DNA of 64,000 bases from Typhlomys cinereus (GCA_023101885.1 JALPQD010000406.1:1426001-1490000), one strand, 5' to 3'; shown: positions 22,855-35,584, counted from the first letter of the stretch. The notes: generated by a model from the sequence alone, not told the origin. Numbers and translations are program-made.

Positions 22855-23710
22855 CTTCCATATCCACACAGATTATCACTAAAAAAAACTCTGATACATT
22901 TTCTTCCACTCTTCTCAACTTTAGTCAAAGTCTTCTGAACTGCAGTCATTCTGCGATTTTTCTTTTTGTTCTTCAGAACTTTACTGTTAAACTTGATGCT
23001 ATCTTCGTTTGCTCAGTGCAGGCTCATCTGACAACTTTAGTTTCTTTGATGGAGGGTTTGGCAATGAAGCTGAAGCTTTCAAAAACTTCACATACTTAGA
23101 TAAGTCATCACTTAATTCTTTAGGGATGTAATTAGAAATCAGATCATGTGGTAACACTTCTTCCTTCTCACTGGCAACCTCATCAGAAGAGAAGAAAACA
23201 ACTAACTGTACTATGATTTTAATGCTGCCATCATTTGATTTTAATTTTTTCTCCAGTCACTTTAATGTATTCTTTTGGCTATACTTGCAATATCTCTTGT
23301 TGTTTGTTTAATTTTCCTCTGTCACATGGTAGAGCAACTTCTGAACTTCAGGAAACTTCAGTAACAAGATGTAATTTGGAAACATATCATTCACCACAAC
23401 TTCATCTAAAGGTTGATAATTTCCCTCTCTGCCAATCTTACTGAGGTAGTGCAAAAGCAGAAATACAGGGTCCATGGGTGTGGCAAAGTGGAGAGGCCAG
23501 TTACGGGTCCTCTAACTGAACTGTCTAATTTACAAACCAAGAACAGTGGTGTTTTTAATAATTTAATTTCAAGCAGTTACTGAACATGTATTAACAAATT
23601 TTACAAACATAAGACTACTTACTCTTCATCACTTTAAAGCATCTTTTAAATATTTGGGAATCAAAAATGCCTGTTGCCTGGTTACCATATCCCAGAGATC
23701 CATGGCCAGG
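22855..23710 (-). pseudogene. RNASEH2B: Processed pseudogene of RNASEH2B (ribonuclease H2 subunit B)
   Basis: Minus-strand translation follows the RNase H2 B subunit, a non-catalytic part of the nuclear enzyme that removes ribonucleotides from DNA. Pieces, in order from the 5' end and in shifting frames, are AFLIPKYLKDA (near 23650), LMFVKFVNTCS (near 23600), [24 protein letters not shown] (near 23470), [29 protein letters not shown], then [18 protein letters not shown] (near 23110), [15 protein letters not shown] (near 23035) and [15 protein letters not shown] (22904-22949). The parental gene has many introns, yet these pieces run together, so this is a retrocopy. Stops, frameshifts and a deletion of about 50 bases after FVNTCS disable it. 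I found no clear poly(A) or target duplication. The comparison is with the human protein as I remember it. Confidence 0.85.
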
Positions 23711-24099
23711 CAGTGTATCTGTTGTTCACACCCCCAGACATATTGTGCTCCACCCAGTTGCTAGAAATGGTATGCCAAGGGTCTGGTCTGGTAGCAGGCT
23801 ATGGCACCAACCTCATAAGCATAGTTCATGCATCTTTTCTCATTTCTTCATGTACATCATTGAAGCTGTCCATTACATTCATGAGGCTTATGTGTTTTTT
23901 TCTAAAATTATGGACATGGCTCCACTAGATTAGACAAGTTAATCATGGGCTATAAAAATATTATGTTATCATAGTACATGTTTATTATCCTCAAATGACC
24001 ATAGAGTATATGATAATGTCTTCTTTCATGTTGAATATTAATAATTTTTCAAGTTATTCTCTTTTAGAGAATTCATAGTAGAACATAGTAAATTTATGT
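23711..24099. other. Unassigned, next to the RNASEH2B retrocopy
   Basis: No family recognised. A plus-strand frame of 88 codons (23667-23933) overlaps the 5' edge of the retrocopy and shows nothing I know. Part of this could be 5' UTR of the retrocopied mRNA, but I cannot support that. Confidence 0.35.
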
Positions 24100-24480
24100 T
24101 TTTTTCACACCTTAATCCTTAATAACATCCCCCTTCCTTTTCCCATTACAATCCTTTTTTCCCTTCTAATCTCTCACGTATTTTCATGTTTTTCTATGTG
24201 TACAGCTCATTGGTTTTCACCTGGGATGTCTTTAATGGCATGTGCATAAATACTTGCTAAAGCATTGTTTATATCATTGAAGAAATATCTTCTTTTTTTC
24301 CACATAAGCACTAACACTTAACAGTCTCTTAGGAAGGCATAGCGGCCCTTAAGATCTTTCCCCTCCCATAGTGTAATGTCAAATTCCTTGCAGTTTTTTT
24401 AAAAGCAGACATAGTTGCAGTGAATTCATTGATACAACATCATTGTAGTGTCCAGAAGATAAGGTCTGGCGACACCCTCA
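24100..24480 (-). mobile_element. Probable old L1 3' UTR fragment (Lx-like)
   Basis: Printed strand: a pyrimidine-rich start (cccttccttttcccattaca) and later gttgcagtgaattcattgat and agtgtccagaagataagg. These resemble the reverse complement of the older rodent Lx-type L1 3' UTR. Weak match by eye. Confidence 0.4.
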
Positions 24481-25167
24481 AATAGTTCAAGTTGTAAGTT
24501 AATGTGAATCCATTATACAGTCTTAATTTCACAAGTACACATTTATTTTGAATGACATTAAGTTTGCTGTGAACCAAGCATGCCCCTCTAAAGATGAGGG
24601 AAAAGCTTATTGTACTGAGAGAAAGAAAGCAAATGTTTTAAGCGTGTGACTTAATTGATGAGGTGTTGCGTGCATTGAGAATTTGCAGAAACCTTCCCCA
24701 TGACAAGAGTTCTGTTATTCTGTGGGAATGCAGATTGAAAATACTCACTTTCATGTGCCAAGTGTGAAAAATAAATGAGGATGACCTCTATTTTAATCAT
24801 AAGAGTGGACTGTCTCTGGGACCTTCACCACAGAATTCTTTAATTCAGGAGGTATGCTGATTAAAGATGAAGTCACTATCACTGTTATTTATAGAAGAAA
24901 ATGTGTGGTCACTGCCAAAAGAAATTAGGCCACTACTCAATTTATTATTAAATTCTTGTATGTGATCTTAATACATGCCATTTAGATTTTTGGCTAGCAT
25001 TGAATAACTTTCTTAAACACATTATCTTTATAAATATCATCTACCAATAATGAATTGTAAGACTGTATTAATTTCACAATTTTAATGTTTGTGATAGTGC
25101 TGCAGTATCATTTACCACAAAGTAGGTATAACTATATGACTTTACAGATGGGAAATGTAAATTAAAA
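24481..25167. other. Non-coding, nothing recognised
   Basis: No gene or repeat family recognised between the old L1 fragment and the second B2-like SINE. Confidence 0.45.
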
Positions 25168-25499
25168 ATATATAAAATTAGGGGCTGGAGAGGTGGCTCA
25201 GGGCTTAAGCCTCCGCCTTGCAGGCGGAAGGTCCCAAGTTCGGATTCCAGATCCCACGTATAGACGCCAGGCGGAAGCGGGGGCGGCCTGCGCTTCTGGC
25301 CCTGGTAGGGCGAGCCTGTGAATCCCGGGGCAGAAGGAGGTGGAGGCGTCCATGGTGATTCGCGAATTCGTCCGTGGTTCTACATATACACAGACACACA
25401 CACACACAGACACACACGCGCGCACACACACACACGCACATGCGCACAGTTGAATAAAAAATAATAATAAAAAAATTAAAAAATATATATATAAAATTA
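25168..25499 (+). mobile_element. B2-like SINE copy 2 (short subfamily) with 13-bp TSD
   Basis: Body 25181-25486, flanked by atatataaaatta at 25168-25180 and 25487-25499. The A-box (tggctcagggcttaag), B-box (aagttcggattcc) and GC-rich middle match copy 1, and the (CA)n-type 3' part and A-rich tail follow. It also lacks the gtaaacaagga segment. Confidence 0.93.
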
Positions 25500-25799
25500 A
25501 AGTTAACAAAATATAGCCATAGAATAGAAGAAGTTGCTGGTTAAATACACAGGATTTTTTCAAGGTAGGTACTAAACCTTGTTGCATTTCTTTTGCATTC
25601 AATGAGAGTATTTCATGAATCTATCTAAAAGAACATTAATTTAGTATTTTTATATAGGAGAAGCTCATATTTTTAAATTCTTATTCTCTGTCCATCACCT
25701 TTTGCATTTGTCCTTCTTGCTTGTCTAATCCTCCATATACATACCTCACACCTATTGTTGTTTACCTAATGTGACTTTCCAACAACATACAGATTTTGT

Positions 25800-25836
25800 A
25801 ATATATATATATGTGTGTATATATATATATATATAT
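25800..25836 (+). repeat. (AT)n microsatellite
   Basis: Alternating A/T of about 37 bases with a central tgtgtg interruption. Confidence 0.9.
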
Positions 25837-26207
25837 CAGCTACATAGGCACAAGATCAACCACAAGCATAATTAACTTTAAAATGACTCAAATTCCTTCA
25901 ACCATGATCATTCCATCTTTATTGAATTTTAATGTCTTTTATTTTAATCAAACAATATCCCTTCACAGGATATACACTAAGAAATGAGTTTTCCTAAATG
26001 AAATTGCTTTTTTATTGCTATTCCTCCATACACTCCATTTACATCTCTAGAACATTAAAGCCACTTTCTGAATGTTGCTGCTTCACTTGCAAGGAAAGTG
26101 CGTTATCTGGAAAACTTTTTACAGGAGCATGGGCAAACAAGCTGCATTAGCAAGTTTGAATTCTGACAGTGCTTTCAAAAATTATCCACTAAAGCTATGC
26201 ATACATT

Positions 26208-26507
26208 CTATATTCTTTTTTAAAAATTTTTATTATTATTATTTATTCAACTGTGCGCATGTGCGTGTGTGTGTCTGTGTGTGTCTGTGTGTGTGTAGAA
26301 CCACGGATCAATTCGCGAACCACCATGGACGCCTCCACCTCCTTCTGCCCCGGGATTCACAGGCTCCGCCCTACCAGGACCAGAAGCACAGGCCGCCCCC
26401 GCTTCCGCCTGGCGTCTATATGTGGGATCTGGGATCCGAACTCGGGACCTTCCGCCTGCAAGGCGGAGGCTTAACCCCTGAGCCACCTCTCCAGCCCCTA
26501 TATTCTT
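26208..26507 (-). mobile_element. B2-like SINE copy 3 (short subfamily) with 10-bp TSD
   Basis: Minus-strand copy, body about 26218-26498, flanked by ctatattctt at 26208-26217 and 26498-26507 (one base shared with the head). The printed strand ends ctgagccacctctccagccc, the complement of the SINE head. The body lacks the extra segment of copies 4-7 and has attcgcgaacc where those have attcgggaacc. Confidence 0.92.
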
Positions 26508-26588
26508 AATACAAAAGAGACCAGTGTATCCAACTTTTCCAGCCCTTAAAGGAAAAGAGTAATAGTATTTAGAAACATCTGAAATCTT

Positions 26589-27051
26589 AAAATAGAAATC
26601 ATGGTATGCAAGATACTCCACAGAAGTTAGGGCCAAAGCAATCATAACAGGACTTTGCATGCCCTGAGCAATGTCCAACACATTATTGACCCCACAAAGT
26701 CTATCATGGACTAAAGGCACTAGGATCCTTGGAGGTTAGGGATTGATAGCCACAGTAGTGTTCCTATGCTTAAGGGGAACCCAGGATAGGGTTCTGGGAA
26801 ATGCCGCTGGGTCCTTGCACCTCATAGGAGAGGAAGACCCAGAGGAGAGGAGGACCCAGAGGAGAGTTTGGCATGCACATTAAAGGATGCTCCGGGGATG
26901 GGAGGGGGAGGCACTGGGAGATGGGGAGGGAGGGGGGAGAGGAGAGGAGCAGAGCAGGGAGGTGGGGGGAAGTGGGAGGGAGCAGACCAGTGTACCTGTT
27001 GTTTGTATGAGCGGAAATAAAAAAATAAAGAAAAAAATAGAAATCATGGTA
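26589..27051 (+). mobile_element. Short 5'-truncated L1 with 18-bp TSD
   Basis: Insert 26607-27033, flanked by aaaatagaaatcatggta at 26589-26606 and 27034-27051. It contains only the L1 3' UTR: gatactccacagaagttagg, a block around the actaaaggcactaggatcc landmark, a purine-rich tract at 26895-26985, then gtttgtatgagcgg and an A-rich tail. The exact duplication indicates a fairly young insertion. A local duplication of cccagaggagag lies inside. Confidence 0.93.
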
Positions 27052-28195
27052 CTAGCTACTCTTAGGACTCTTGCAAAACAAAATTAATTATGAATAATTT
27101 CCCAATTGTACTATTATCGATTAAACTCACATAATTAGAATATTTTAAAAATTTGTGTGGGGAACTCTGACATCAGAAATGAATTTTGAAACTTGTTAAC
27201 GTAAAGCAAAGACTTCAGATGATCATTATTTGCTATTTTTTTAGTAAGGCAGATCAAACCTAGCACCTTGAAGTTCAGGGGAAGTATCATTATTGAGCTA
27301 CATTTCTTAAAATGATAACTATTAAGCAAAAGCCATTATTAGGATCACCATTCTATATTTACATTGTACTGCCACATATTTTATTTAATTCACTATGTCT
27401 TTTATTTAACTGAATTAAGAAGGAAAAGTATTTTATTGGTGGAAAATGAGAAATATTTGAGATATCTATAAAAGAGTTAAAAAGGTTATGTTTTATGGCT
27501 TCTTATTGCTGCATTTCTTCTCCCAGGCACAGCTCCTGGATTCTACATTATAAATCAGAAAACTACTTGTTTACATACTCTGAGATTACACCTCATTGCC
27601 AGGTTATATATGCAAATAATAAATTGGAATTCCATTATTCTAGAAGAGTAATTTCTTTGGGTTCTTTATCTAATCCAAATGAATTTCCGACAAATTTATA
27701 TGCTTGTATCTGTATCATAATTTTATTGGTTCATTTCACACTATCTAAGTAGATGAGGAAAGGTTTGACTTCCTGGGTTTGTGTGGGTTTTTGTCTAGTT
27801 CAAGAAGCTTGGAAGTATTAGAACTGATTGTCTCATGCCTGGGCTGGCTGACCTCAGATTCTCTGTAAATGATCTTTAATTTAAGCGACAGAAAGTCCCT
27901 TGTGAACTTCCTGACCATAGAACGTGCATTCATAAGGGGGAATGAAAAAGGGATGATGAGATAAAACATATTACTTTAAATGATACTGAGGAAGTTTTAA
28001 TCAAAGGTTGCATTTAATTCAGATGGTTACTGAAGAGTTGGAGAAATGTAAAAGAAATTTTTTTTGTTGATCACAGGGCCATGAAGCAAGTTTTCTCTTT
28101 ATAAGGAATCATACATAAAAGGTTGATATTGTTACAGAGCTTATAACCCCAATACTATATCAATTGAAGCATGAACATTCATGGACACAACTCTT

Positions 28196-28226
<31 letters not shown>

Positions 28227-28227
28227 A

Positions 28228-28274
<47 letters not shown>

Positions 28275-29490
28275 AGCTTGCTTGGGGTTCCAAACCAGTT
28301 CAATTTACATAGACAGACTATGTCTTTACAAAAGAAAGCATGATATATTGGAATAAAACTATGATGCCAATTATTCTCTATCAAATAAAGGAATCAGATT
28401 ATTAGAAATAAAATTGCTATTTAAAGTATTTTATTGTGATATAAGAATTACAAAGTTCAAATGCATCCTTAGATATTTTTGTGACATTTCAGTCTTTTCT
28501 AAGTCAGTTTGACATAAGCTACCAAGAAGATTAGATTATTAGGACAAATTTTTAATTCATTTTTAAGAATTAAATTAGATTTTGAAACTATTTGGACTCC
28601 CAAATTTATGAGTAGTAGTTATTGTCACATCATAATATTATTTCTTTTTAATTTTTGATATTTGATCACTGACATGGATCACTGACATGGATAAAGAAAT
28701 GGGGAAAAAAGTAAATGTTAAAGGCACAGTTTAATGTACTGATTATCTTTATTAAGTTACCAGAAAATGCAAATAGTAGTTTTTAATCCAGGCACATCAA
28801 CATGGGTTTCCTTTTTCAATTTGTTCAGCTTGCAGAAACAAACACGCTTCATCAGGGCAAGCCAAGAAGAGAAAGCACAAATGCCAAATCATGTCTGGAC
28901 TCTTCACAAACGCCAGAAGTAGAGCAAAATAGGAAGTCCCCTAAACAGACACTAAATGTGCTAAGTAACAGGTAAAATCAAAATACCATGAAATAACTCA
29001 AAAACAATGGCTTAGCTTAAATTTCTTTAATTAAATACATAAATTAAAAACAAAGCCAAATATTATAGGAACACATCAAAAGATTCATTCGATTTGGACT
29101 ATGAGCTGAAAAAAAAATACTGTTAGTTGGCATTGCTAGCATGCTGTTTAGTAGTAAAAAAAAAAGGTGTTCAGCTTTTCAAATTTTACTCTTATCTTTA
29201 CACAGTTTTATATTTCTCAAAATTTTAAAGTTCCAGTCATTCTAAAAAAATCAGTTCCTATGCTCATGTTAATTTGTTTAACTTTCTATATATTCATAAT
29301 ACCAAAAAGTTGACATGATGAAGCAATATTAAATTTTTATAACTGGCAAAAATAAAATTCTTAAATGTAAAAGCATGAATATTTAGAATAAAAAATCTTG
29401 AAGTATTTCCATGCTGAAATCTAGGAAAATACTTTCTACAATAAATGGCCTTTCATAAACGTTCCTTTAATTAACAGCTTCTCTTTAAAA
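27052..29490. other. Non-coding with one long microsatellite
   Basis: AT-rich sequence with no recognised gene or transposon. A 15-base direct repeat (tgatcactgacatgg type) is seen at 28664-28692. The (CA)n tract is listed separately. Confidence 0.45.
28193..28272 (+). repeat. (CA)n microsatellite
   Basis: About 80 bases of CA repeats with a few AA/TA interruptions. H/T-rich open frames on it are artefacts. Confidence 0.97.
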
Positions 29491-29499
29491 GCTCAGATT

Positions 29500-29584
29500 T
29501 AGGTCAGTGACTAGAATACTTATTTAGTATGTGGGAAGCCTTTTTGTTCAGTCCTCAGTATGGGTACACATGCATGCATTGACA

Positions 29585-29621
<37 letters not shown>
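29500..29621 (+). mobile_element. Possible ID/tRNA-type SINE remnant ending in (CA)n
   Basis: Degraded A-box-like sequence (aggtcagtgactagaatac) and B-box-like sequence (ttgttcagtcctcag), followed by a (CA)n tract at 29584-29621. The spacing fits a rodent ID or B2/B3 head. The match is weak. Confidence 0.4.
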
Positions 29622-29625
<4 letters not shown>

Positions 29626-32600
29626 ATACCTCTTTGACTTTCAGATAATGTTTGCTATATGAATTGATAACTGGCTTTTGTGATTTAAAACATTTGCTTT
29701 GGTAAATATTAAGATCAATTGAAAACTCCTTGAATGTTATGATTTCTTCCATTTTATAAAAGACATCCCCTTTCTGATCTTGCATTAATACATATATACA
29801 GAAGAAATTATAAATACTTAATGCTTGTATGTTACTTTACATGTTATTATCTAATAATTTGGATGTTACCTTATACATAGTCTAATGAAACTAAAATTCC
29901 CCACAAGTACTTTTTTCTTCTTCTCTGGTTTACATTGACATGGCAATGACTTGGTTAAGTCAGATTTAAGAATGATTTTCCTCCTCTAAAATTCACCTGT
30001 TTATCTCTAATCCCTAGGTAGTGCAAAGCCGATCCTATAATCTGTTAATATCTGATTTACTGAGAGCCAGTTGTGTCCCACAGAGACTAAGCCATTCTTG
30101 CTCTCCAGCACATTAAGAATTAATATTTACCCTTACTGGACCTTTCAGCTTCCACAGAAACTTTAACAAAAGCTTTACAAATCCCTATCCAACATATAGT
30201 AGGAGGATTAATAATAATTCCTTTTGATCAGAATTACTTGGTTGGCCAGCAATGGTTTCCATAGTAATCAGGTGGTAGACAGGGCTGAGACTGATTTCAT
30301 CAGTTGTAAGACATTATTAGAAGTATCCTACATGTCTAATTATAACTTACCAGGAAGGACTTCTGGGTAGGGTAGCTCAGAGGCACAGGGAATGAAGTTA
30401 TAAGTTTAAATAGTTCAAAAGCTTTTGCAAGGAAAGAAATTATTTGGCTTTCTCCTAATAAGACTTTTCTTCTTGCCTCTATATATTAGAGAGAAGGTAT
30501 TTTGAAAAGGAATTTATGAGAACTAGAGCCAAGAGTGGTAGATCTATAATGAGAATTTCAGCAAAAGTTTATTGTACAAATAGAAACAAAAATAGTCTTG
30601 ATATCAAATATTTCAAATTTAGAAAATATAAACATGCTATAAAGTATTGTAATTCTTTAATTGTTTACAAATTGTGCATTGTTTCTAAATGTGCATGCAC
30701 ATCTAACATCATGTTTTTCAGCTTAAATATATTCAGTATTTTTAGTAGTTTTACCTCCAAAAAGCTGAGGAAAGTCAGAGGATTGCTTCACCTAAAGAGA
30801 GTAAAAATCTAATTAAATTCTGCTTTTTTCACTTTAAAACCTGGAAGATTTACTTCTCTCAATAAACATAATTGATGATATGTATGCATATATATGCAAA
30901 ATAGTTCTGATATGGATCTATTTGACTATGTGTATGTATTAACTACTTATATATGTCAAATATGTCTGTATATATAATGAAATGTTTTCACACTAATATT
31001 AAATCTTTTAATGTCAATTCCATAGTACTTCCTTCTTCAAAATATAGCATCAAAATAATAAACTCAATGAAATAGAAGTGCTGCTACAGCAATTGCTGGT
31101 ACACAAGAGCTCCACTTATCCATTTAAATTGCTTTGTATCTATGACAGCTGCCTGTAATTCTTGCTTTATAAGGTGGAGACTGCGGATCCTCAGAGTAAG
31201 GTAGTCAGACACACAATTCTTAACAGTTAGCCATGGATTTCATTAGAAACAACCCCCCCTCCAATCAAAATAAGGTGGAATGGCTATGGAGGAAGATTTC
31301 CTAAATAGAATTTAGGTCTCAACACACACACATAATTGCCAAAATAAAAAGGAAAAATATAGTAGCAGCAAATTTCAGAAACAATGATGCTCATATTTTC
31401 TTTATCCATATTTTAAACTTGTGTATAAATGTATAATCATGGAATAAATTAAAAGCAACTTTCCTCTCAATCACTGGTGGCAAGATTTTTTACACAATAT
31501 TTTGGGAAATTCACTCAAATGGTTTGCAAACATCAATGCTTAATGAATTAGATGAAGGAATTTACTTTATTTCAATATAATATATTGAAATGTATATTAT
31601 GAAATAGTTATCAGGTTTTCACAAAGTATAAGAGCATTGTAAAATTGTTGAACGGGATCTAATACACTTTTTCAAGTGTAACTTTCCTTTATCACCTGAA
31701 ACCTACATTATGTGTATTATTCCCCAACAACTATGCTTGAACATATATACTCTTAGTTCACAGTTACTAGTTTGGGAGTCTTCCCACAAAACATGATACT
31801 TACAAACCATTCTGTGTTCACAGTAAAGTGTTAATGTTTTAAGAAATATAACCGGCAATAATTAACACTCATGACACTTCGTCAGAGAATCCATTCATGT
31901 TAATAGTAGCTTTTACCTGCGACTTTACTTATATGTTTTTGTAAATTTGTGCAAGTAAAGTTAAAAAAGTTCCCTCTTAATTTTTGAATATCCATGCTCA
32001 ATTAAAACTGAATATTGTACTCAGGACTGGCTCCTTTTCTTAAATTCTTAACTTATTTCATTTCTTTCAAAATACATTAAGGCACAGGGCCAGGGGTGGC
32101 CTCACCTCTCGCATATTATGACAAGTTCCTGGGCAATCTAGTTTACACACCAAGAAAATTTCTGAAAAAAAATATAGATCAAAAAAATAAATGAGTTACA
32201 AAATTTAATCAAAGCAAAAAAGCATAATACAGACATTAATTACCTTGATTTTCTGAAATAAATAGCAATAAGAACAAGTGAGAGAAATTGAAATTTAACT
32301 CCCTTATCCTTCTTTTCTTCTCCCTTCTACATTGACGTCCATTTTCCCAAACTATTCCCTTCTTGAACCATGGCTGTGTATGTGCGTGTGTGTTTTGGGG
32401 GAGGGAAGAGGTCTGTGCAAATAACCACATTTGCTATATGCCTGTCCTTTTTGAAATCATACTGTTCTACATAACAATATTATCGCTTGTTTTCAAGTTG
32501 TCATGTACTAATTTAACAAGAAGTTTAGTGTCACAAGAAAACACAAATCACAACTTCATACTGACATTTAATTCATCATGCAAACATAATCAACAGAGTC

Positions 32601-32957
32601 CAACATATTTAGAAGCAGTAAAATATGTCATGTAGTGACATTATGTCACAATTATTAAATGTATAATCAGTTCCAAGGTCTTCAAGTAAAATCTTCCCAC
32701 TTTTTCATGATAAAAAAGCACTTTGCAGGCATTTATTTCTTAGTCATTCAGCCACTGCAGATAATTCCGACTTTTTAATATTTGGTTGAATAAGTTCTTT
32801 ACAATCCTTTGTTCACAGTAGGAAACAACATGCTGGTAGGAAACTTAGTTACTGAAAAATTAAAGTCTGTATGCTTTAGTATAGTTACATTTCTACATAC
32901 ATTCCACAAATAATATGCACAGCTGAATAAAATTCCATTTATCTAATGAAGTGTTAT
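29622..32957. other. Non-coding, nothing recognised
   Basis: About 3.3 kb of AT-rich sequence without a recognised gene or repeat family. A 10-bp perfect inverted repeat at 31569-31591 is listed separately. Confidence 0.45.
31569..31591. repeat. Short perfect inverted repeat
   Basis: The arms atttcaatat and atattgaaat are separated by aat. It is AT-rich and probably incidental. Confidence 0.6.
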
Positions 32958-33292
32958 TCTATATATTTTTATAATAATCTTTTTCATATTATTATTTATT
33001 CAATTGTGCATGTATGCATGTGTGCATGTGTGTGTATGTATGTGTGTATGCATGTGTGTGTGTGTAGAACCACGGATGAATTCGGGAACCACCATAGACA
33101 CCTCCGCCTCCTCCTTGTTTACTCTGCCCTGGGATTCACAGGCTCCGCCCTACCAGGACCAGAAACGCAGGCCGTCCCCGCTTCCATCTGGCATCTATAC
33201 ATGGGGTCTAGGATTCGAACTCAGGACCTTCCACTTGCAAGGCAGAGGCTTAACCCCTGATCCGCCTCTCCAGCCCCTCTATGTATTTATTT
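32958..33292 (-). mobile_element. B2-like SINE copy 4 (long subfamily), imperfect TSD
   Basis: Minus-strand copy, body about 32973-33277. Possible worn target duplication tctatatatttttat (32958-32972) against tctatgtatttattt (33278-33292). It contains the extra ctccttgtttactctgcc segment and attcgggaacc, which mark the second subfamily. The head complement ctctccagcccc is at 33266-33277. Confidence 0.88.
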
Positions 33293-33550
33293 ATATTAGC
33301 TGTACATAAATGTGTCTGAATCACAGTTGGTACATAACTGAATATTTTATCAGAAATTTAGTTTATGAGTGTTTGTTCCTTCCCTGACTAGAAAATAACA
33401 TTGCTTTAGCAATAATCATCATAAAATGTGAAGTAAGAAGTGGAAAACTTACAATGCTTCTATTCACTCATTTCAAAAGAATTTATTCTTAGTTTTTGCT
33501 AGCTCAATAAGTCACAATTAATTGCAATTATAGTGTACATAGTACTCTCT

Positions 33551-33562
33551 GTATGTATATAT

Positions 33563-33604
<42 letters not shown>

Positions 33605-33610
33605 TATAGA
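33551..33610 (+). repeat. (TA)n microsatellite
   Basis: A run of alternating T and A over about 45 bases with TG/CA edges. Confidence 0.92.
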
Positions 33611-33935
33611 TGTGCTTTAAGAAATAAAAATCATTGAGTTCTTCCCTTTCAGAGCCTTTCATCTGGATGAGTGTGAGTGAGCAAACACAAAGGAGGGCAA
33701 TGAATAATGAGATATTATTTAGAAAAACATGACTAAAGAGTAATGAAAAGTGATATAAAAGATTATATTTAATTCACTGGAGTAAGTTCTTTAGAGAAGT
33801 TTTCAAAGAAATATGCACATTCAGATGATGAGGAATCTATATTATTTTAATAGGAAGGGCAAGAAGGAAAAAGTAAAAGATAATCAAGTTTGAACCAATA
33901 AGGCCATGTTTGGATAGCACAGAATCACCTGGGTT

Positions 33936-34240
33936 TTGGTGTGTGTGTATGTGTGTGTATGTGTGTGTATATGTACACATACATGCATGCAGCATGCCAG
34001 AAGTCAGTCTCAGGTGTTGTTTCACAGGTGCAGCCCTTGCTTATCTAGTGACCTAGAATTTGTCCTGTAGACTAGGCTGGCTGACACAGAGACCCTGGTG
34101 CCAGTTATCACCTTCCCAGCATTGGAAGTAGAAGTGACTGCCATTGTAGGTGACTTTTTAGCAAGGATGCTGGGATTGAAGTCAGGTCTTCATGCTCACA
34201 TGGAAATCACTTTACTGTCTTCTCTCCTCAGCTCAGGCAA
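33936..34240 (-). mobile_element. B4 composite SINE (minus strand)
   Basis: The printed strand shows the reverse-complement B4 order: a TG-rich tail, agtctcaggtgttgtttcac, gtagactaggctggctgaca (B1-like part), then gatgctgggattgaagtcag and tcatgctcacatggaaatca (tRNA-like head with B-box and A-box complements). B4 elements are typical of mouse-related rodents. The 97-codon frame across it is not a gene. Confidence 0.75.
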
Positions 34241-34598
34241 AATTATGACATTTCCAAAGTTATCAAATACCATATTGTACATTATGCAATTTTACGCCAA
34301 AATTTCTTGTAGCTTAGGGATGCAATCAGTATTCAAATTCACTGAAATAAGAATATTTCTAATGTTGTCTATGGTGTTCAAAAATGAATAAAAGAAATTA
34401 TTTTTACAAAATGGAGTTTAGAAATCATAAATTTTATTTATATGACCTTTTTATATTTTGCAGAATTACCAGTACAGAATGACTTTGACAGAAGTTACTT
34501 AATGTAGCTATTGTGAAATAATATGTGCTCTCTATTATTTCCAGAAATAGGTTGCAAATCAGCTGCTTTGGTAGCATTTAAAAAATAAAAATGAACAT

Positions 34599-35584
34599 TT
34601 TCTCCCATTCTGTGGGTTGCTTTTGAGCTTGTGTTGCAATCTCTTTATCTGAACAGAAGCTCTTTAATTTCACAAGATCCCAACTGTTGAGAGTTGGTAG
34701 CAGTGACTGTGCCATTGGATGTCTGTTTAGGAACTGTTGGCCTCGCCCAATCATCTCAAGGGAGTTCCCTACCCTTTCAACTATGGTTTTTATAGTCTCT
34801 GGCCTTATATCAAGGTCCTTGATCCATTTGGAATTAAGTCTTGTACATGGAGACAAGTACGGGTCCAGTTTTAATCTTCTGCATGTGGAGATCCAGTTTT
34901 GCCAGCACCATTTGTTGAAGATACTGTTCTTTATCCATTGGATTTTTTGGGCCTCTTTGTCAAAGACCAACTGGCTGTAATTTTGTGGGCTTATATCTGG
35001 GTCTTCAACGCTTATCCATTGATCTGTATGTCTATTTTGGAGCCAGTACCAGGCTTTTTTATAACTACTGATTTGTATTGTAGACTAAGGTTTGGTATGG
35101 TGATACCTTCAATAGTGTTTTTGTTACTCAGGATTGTCTTTGCTTTGGGATTTTAATTGGTATAGCATTGAATTTGTACATTGCCTTTGGTAAGATAGTC
35201 ATTTTTACAATGTTGATTCTGCCAATCCAGGAACATGGGAGGTCTTTCCACCTTCTGGTGTCTTCTACAATTTCTTTCTTTAGGGTTTTAAAGTTTTCAT
35301 TTTAAAGGTCTTTTACCTCCTTGGTTAGGTTTATACCAAGGTATTTCATTTTTTTAAGGGCTATAGTAAATGGGATTGTTTCTCTTAGGGCTTTTTCACT
35401 TCTTTCATTCTGGACATATAGGAAGGCCACTGATTTTTGTACATTTATTTTGTATCCTGCCACCCTGCTGAACTTCTCAATTAGTTCCAGAAGCTTCCTG
35501 GTGGATTTTTTGGGATCACTCAGGTATAACATCATGTCATCTGCAAATAGGAATAGCTTGACTTCTTAATTGCTGATTTGAATC
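34599..35584 (-). pseudogene. L1 ORF2 fragment, RT motif to thumb region
   Basis: On the minus strand, starting at the inner end, the sequence reads [14 protein letters not shown], the catalytic motif of the L1 reverse transcriptase, is at about 35536-35547. [21 protein letters not shown] and [21 protein letters not shown] follow (35302-35535). After a frame-broken stretch come IQWIKNSIFNKWCWQN, SKWIKDLDIRPETIKTI and LNSWDLVKLKSFCSDKEI, ending QPTEWEKMF near 34600. This is the part of ORF2p from the RT active site towards the C-terminal domain. It is inverted relative to the following 3' UTR, and the C-terminus is absent. Confidence 0.92.

Noticed and set aside
23667..23933. Plus-strand 88- and 84-codon overlapping frames
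   Set aside because: They overlap the RNASEH2B retrocopy on the opposite strand at one end and show no recognisable domain.
25198..25602. 134-codon minus-strand frame and similar frames at 22121-22480, 26072-26720, 32946-33309, 38029-38277, 42930-43220 and 49138-49745
   Set aside because: All lie on B2-like SINEs and share the same C/V-rich start (from the CA/TG tail) and TTMDAST-type body. They are repeat-derived, not genes.
28193..28272. CRISPR-like direct repeat array
   Set aside because: A dinucleotide microsatellite without spacers. No CRISPR array is present and the DNA is eukaryotic.
28160..28384. Frames over the (CA)n tract
   Set aside because: Pure microsatellite translation.
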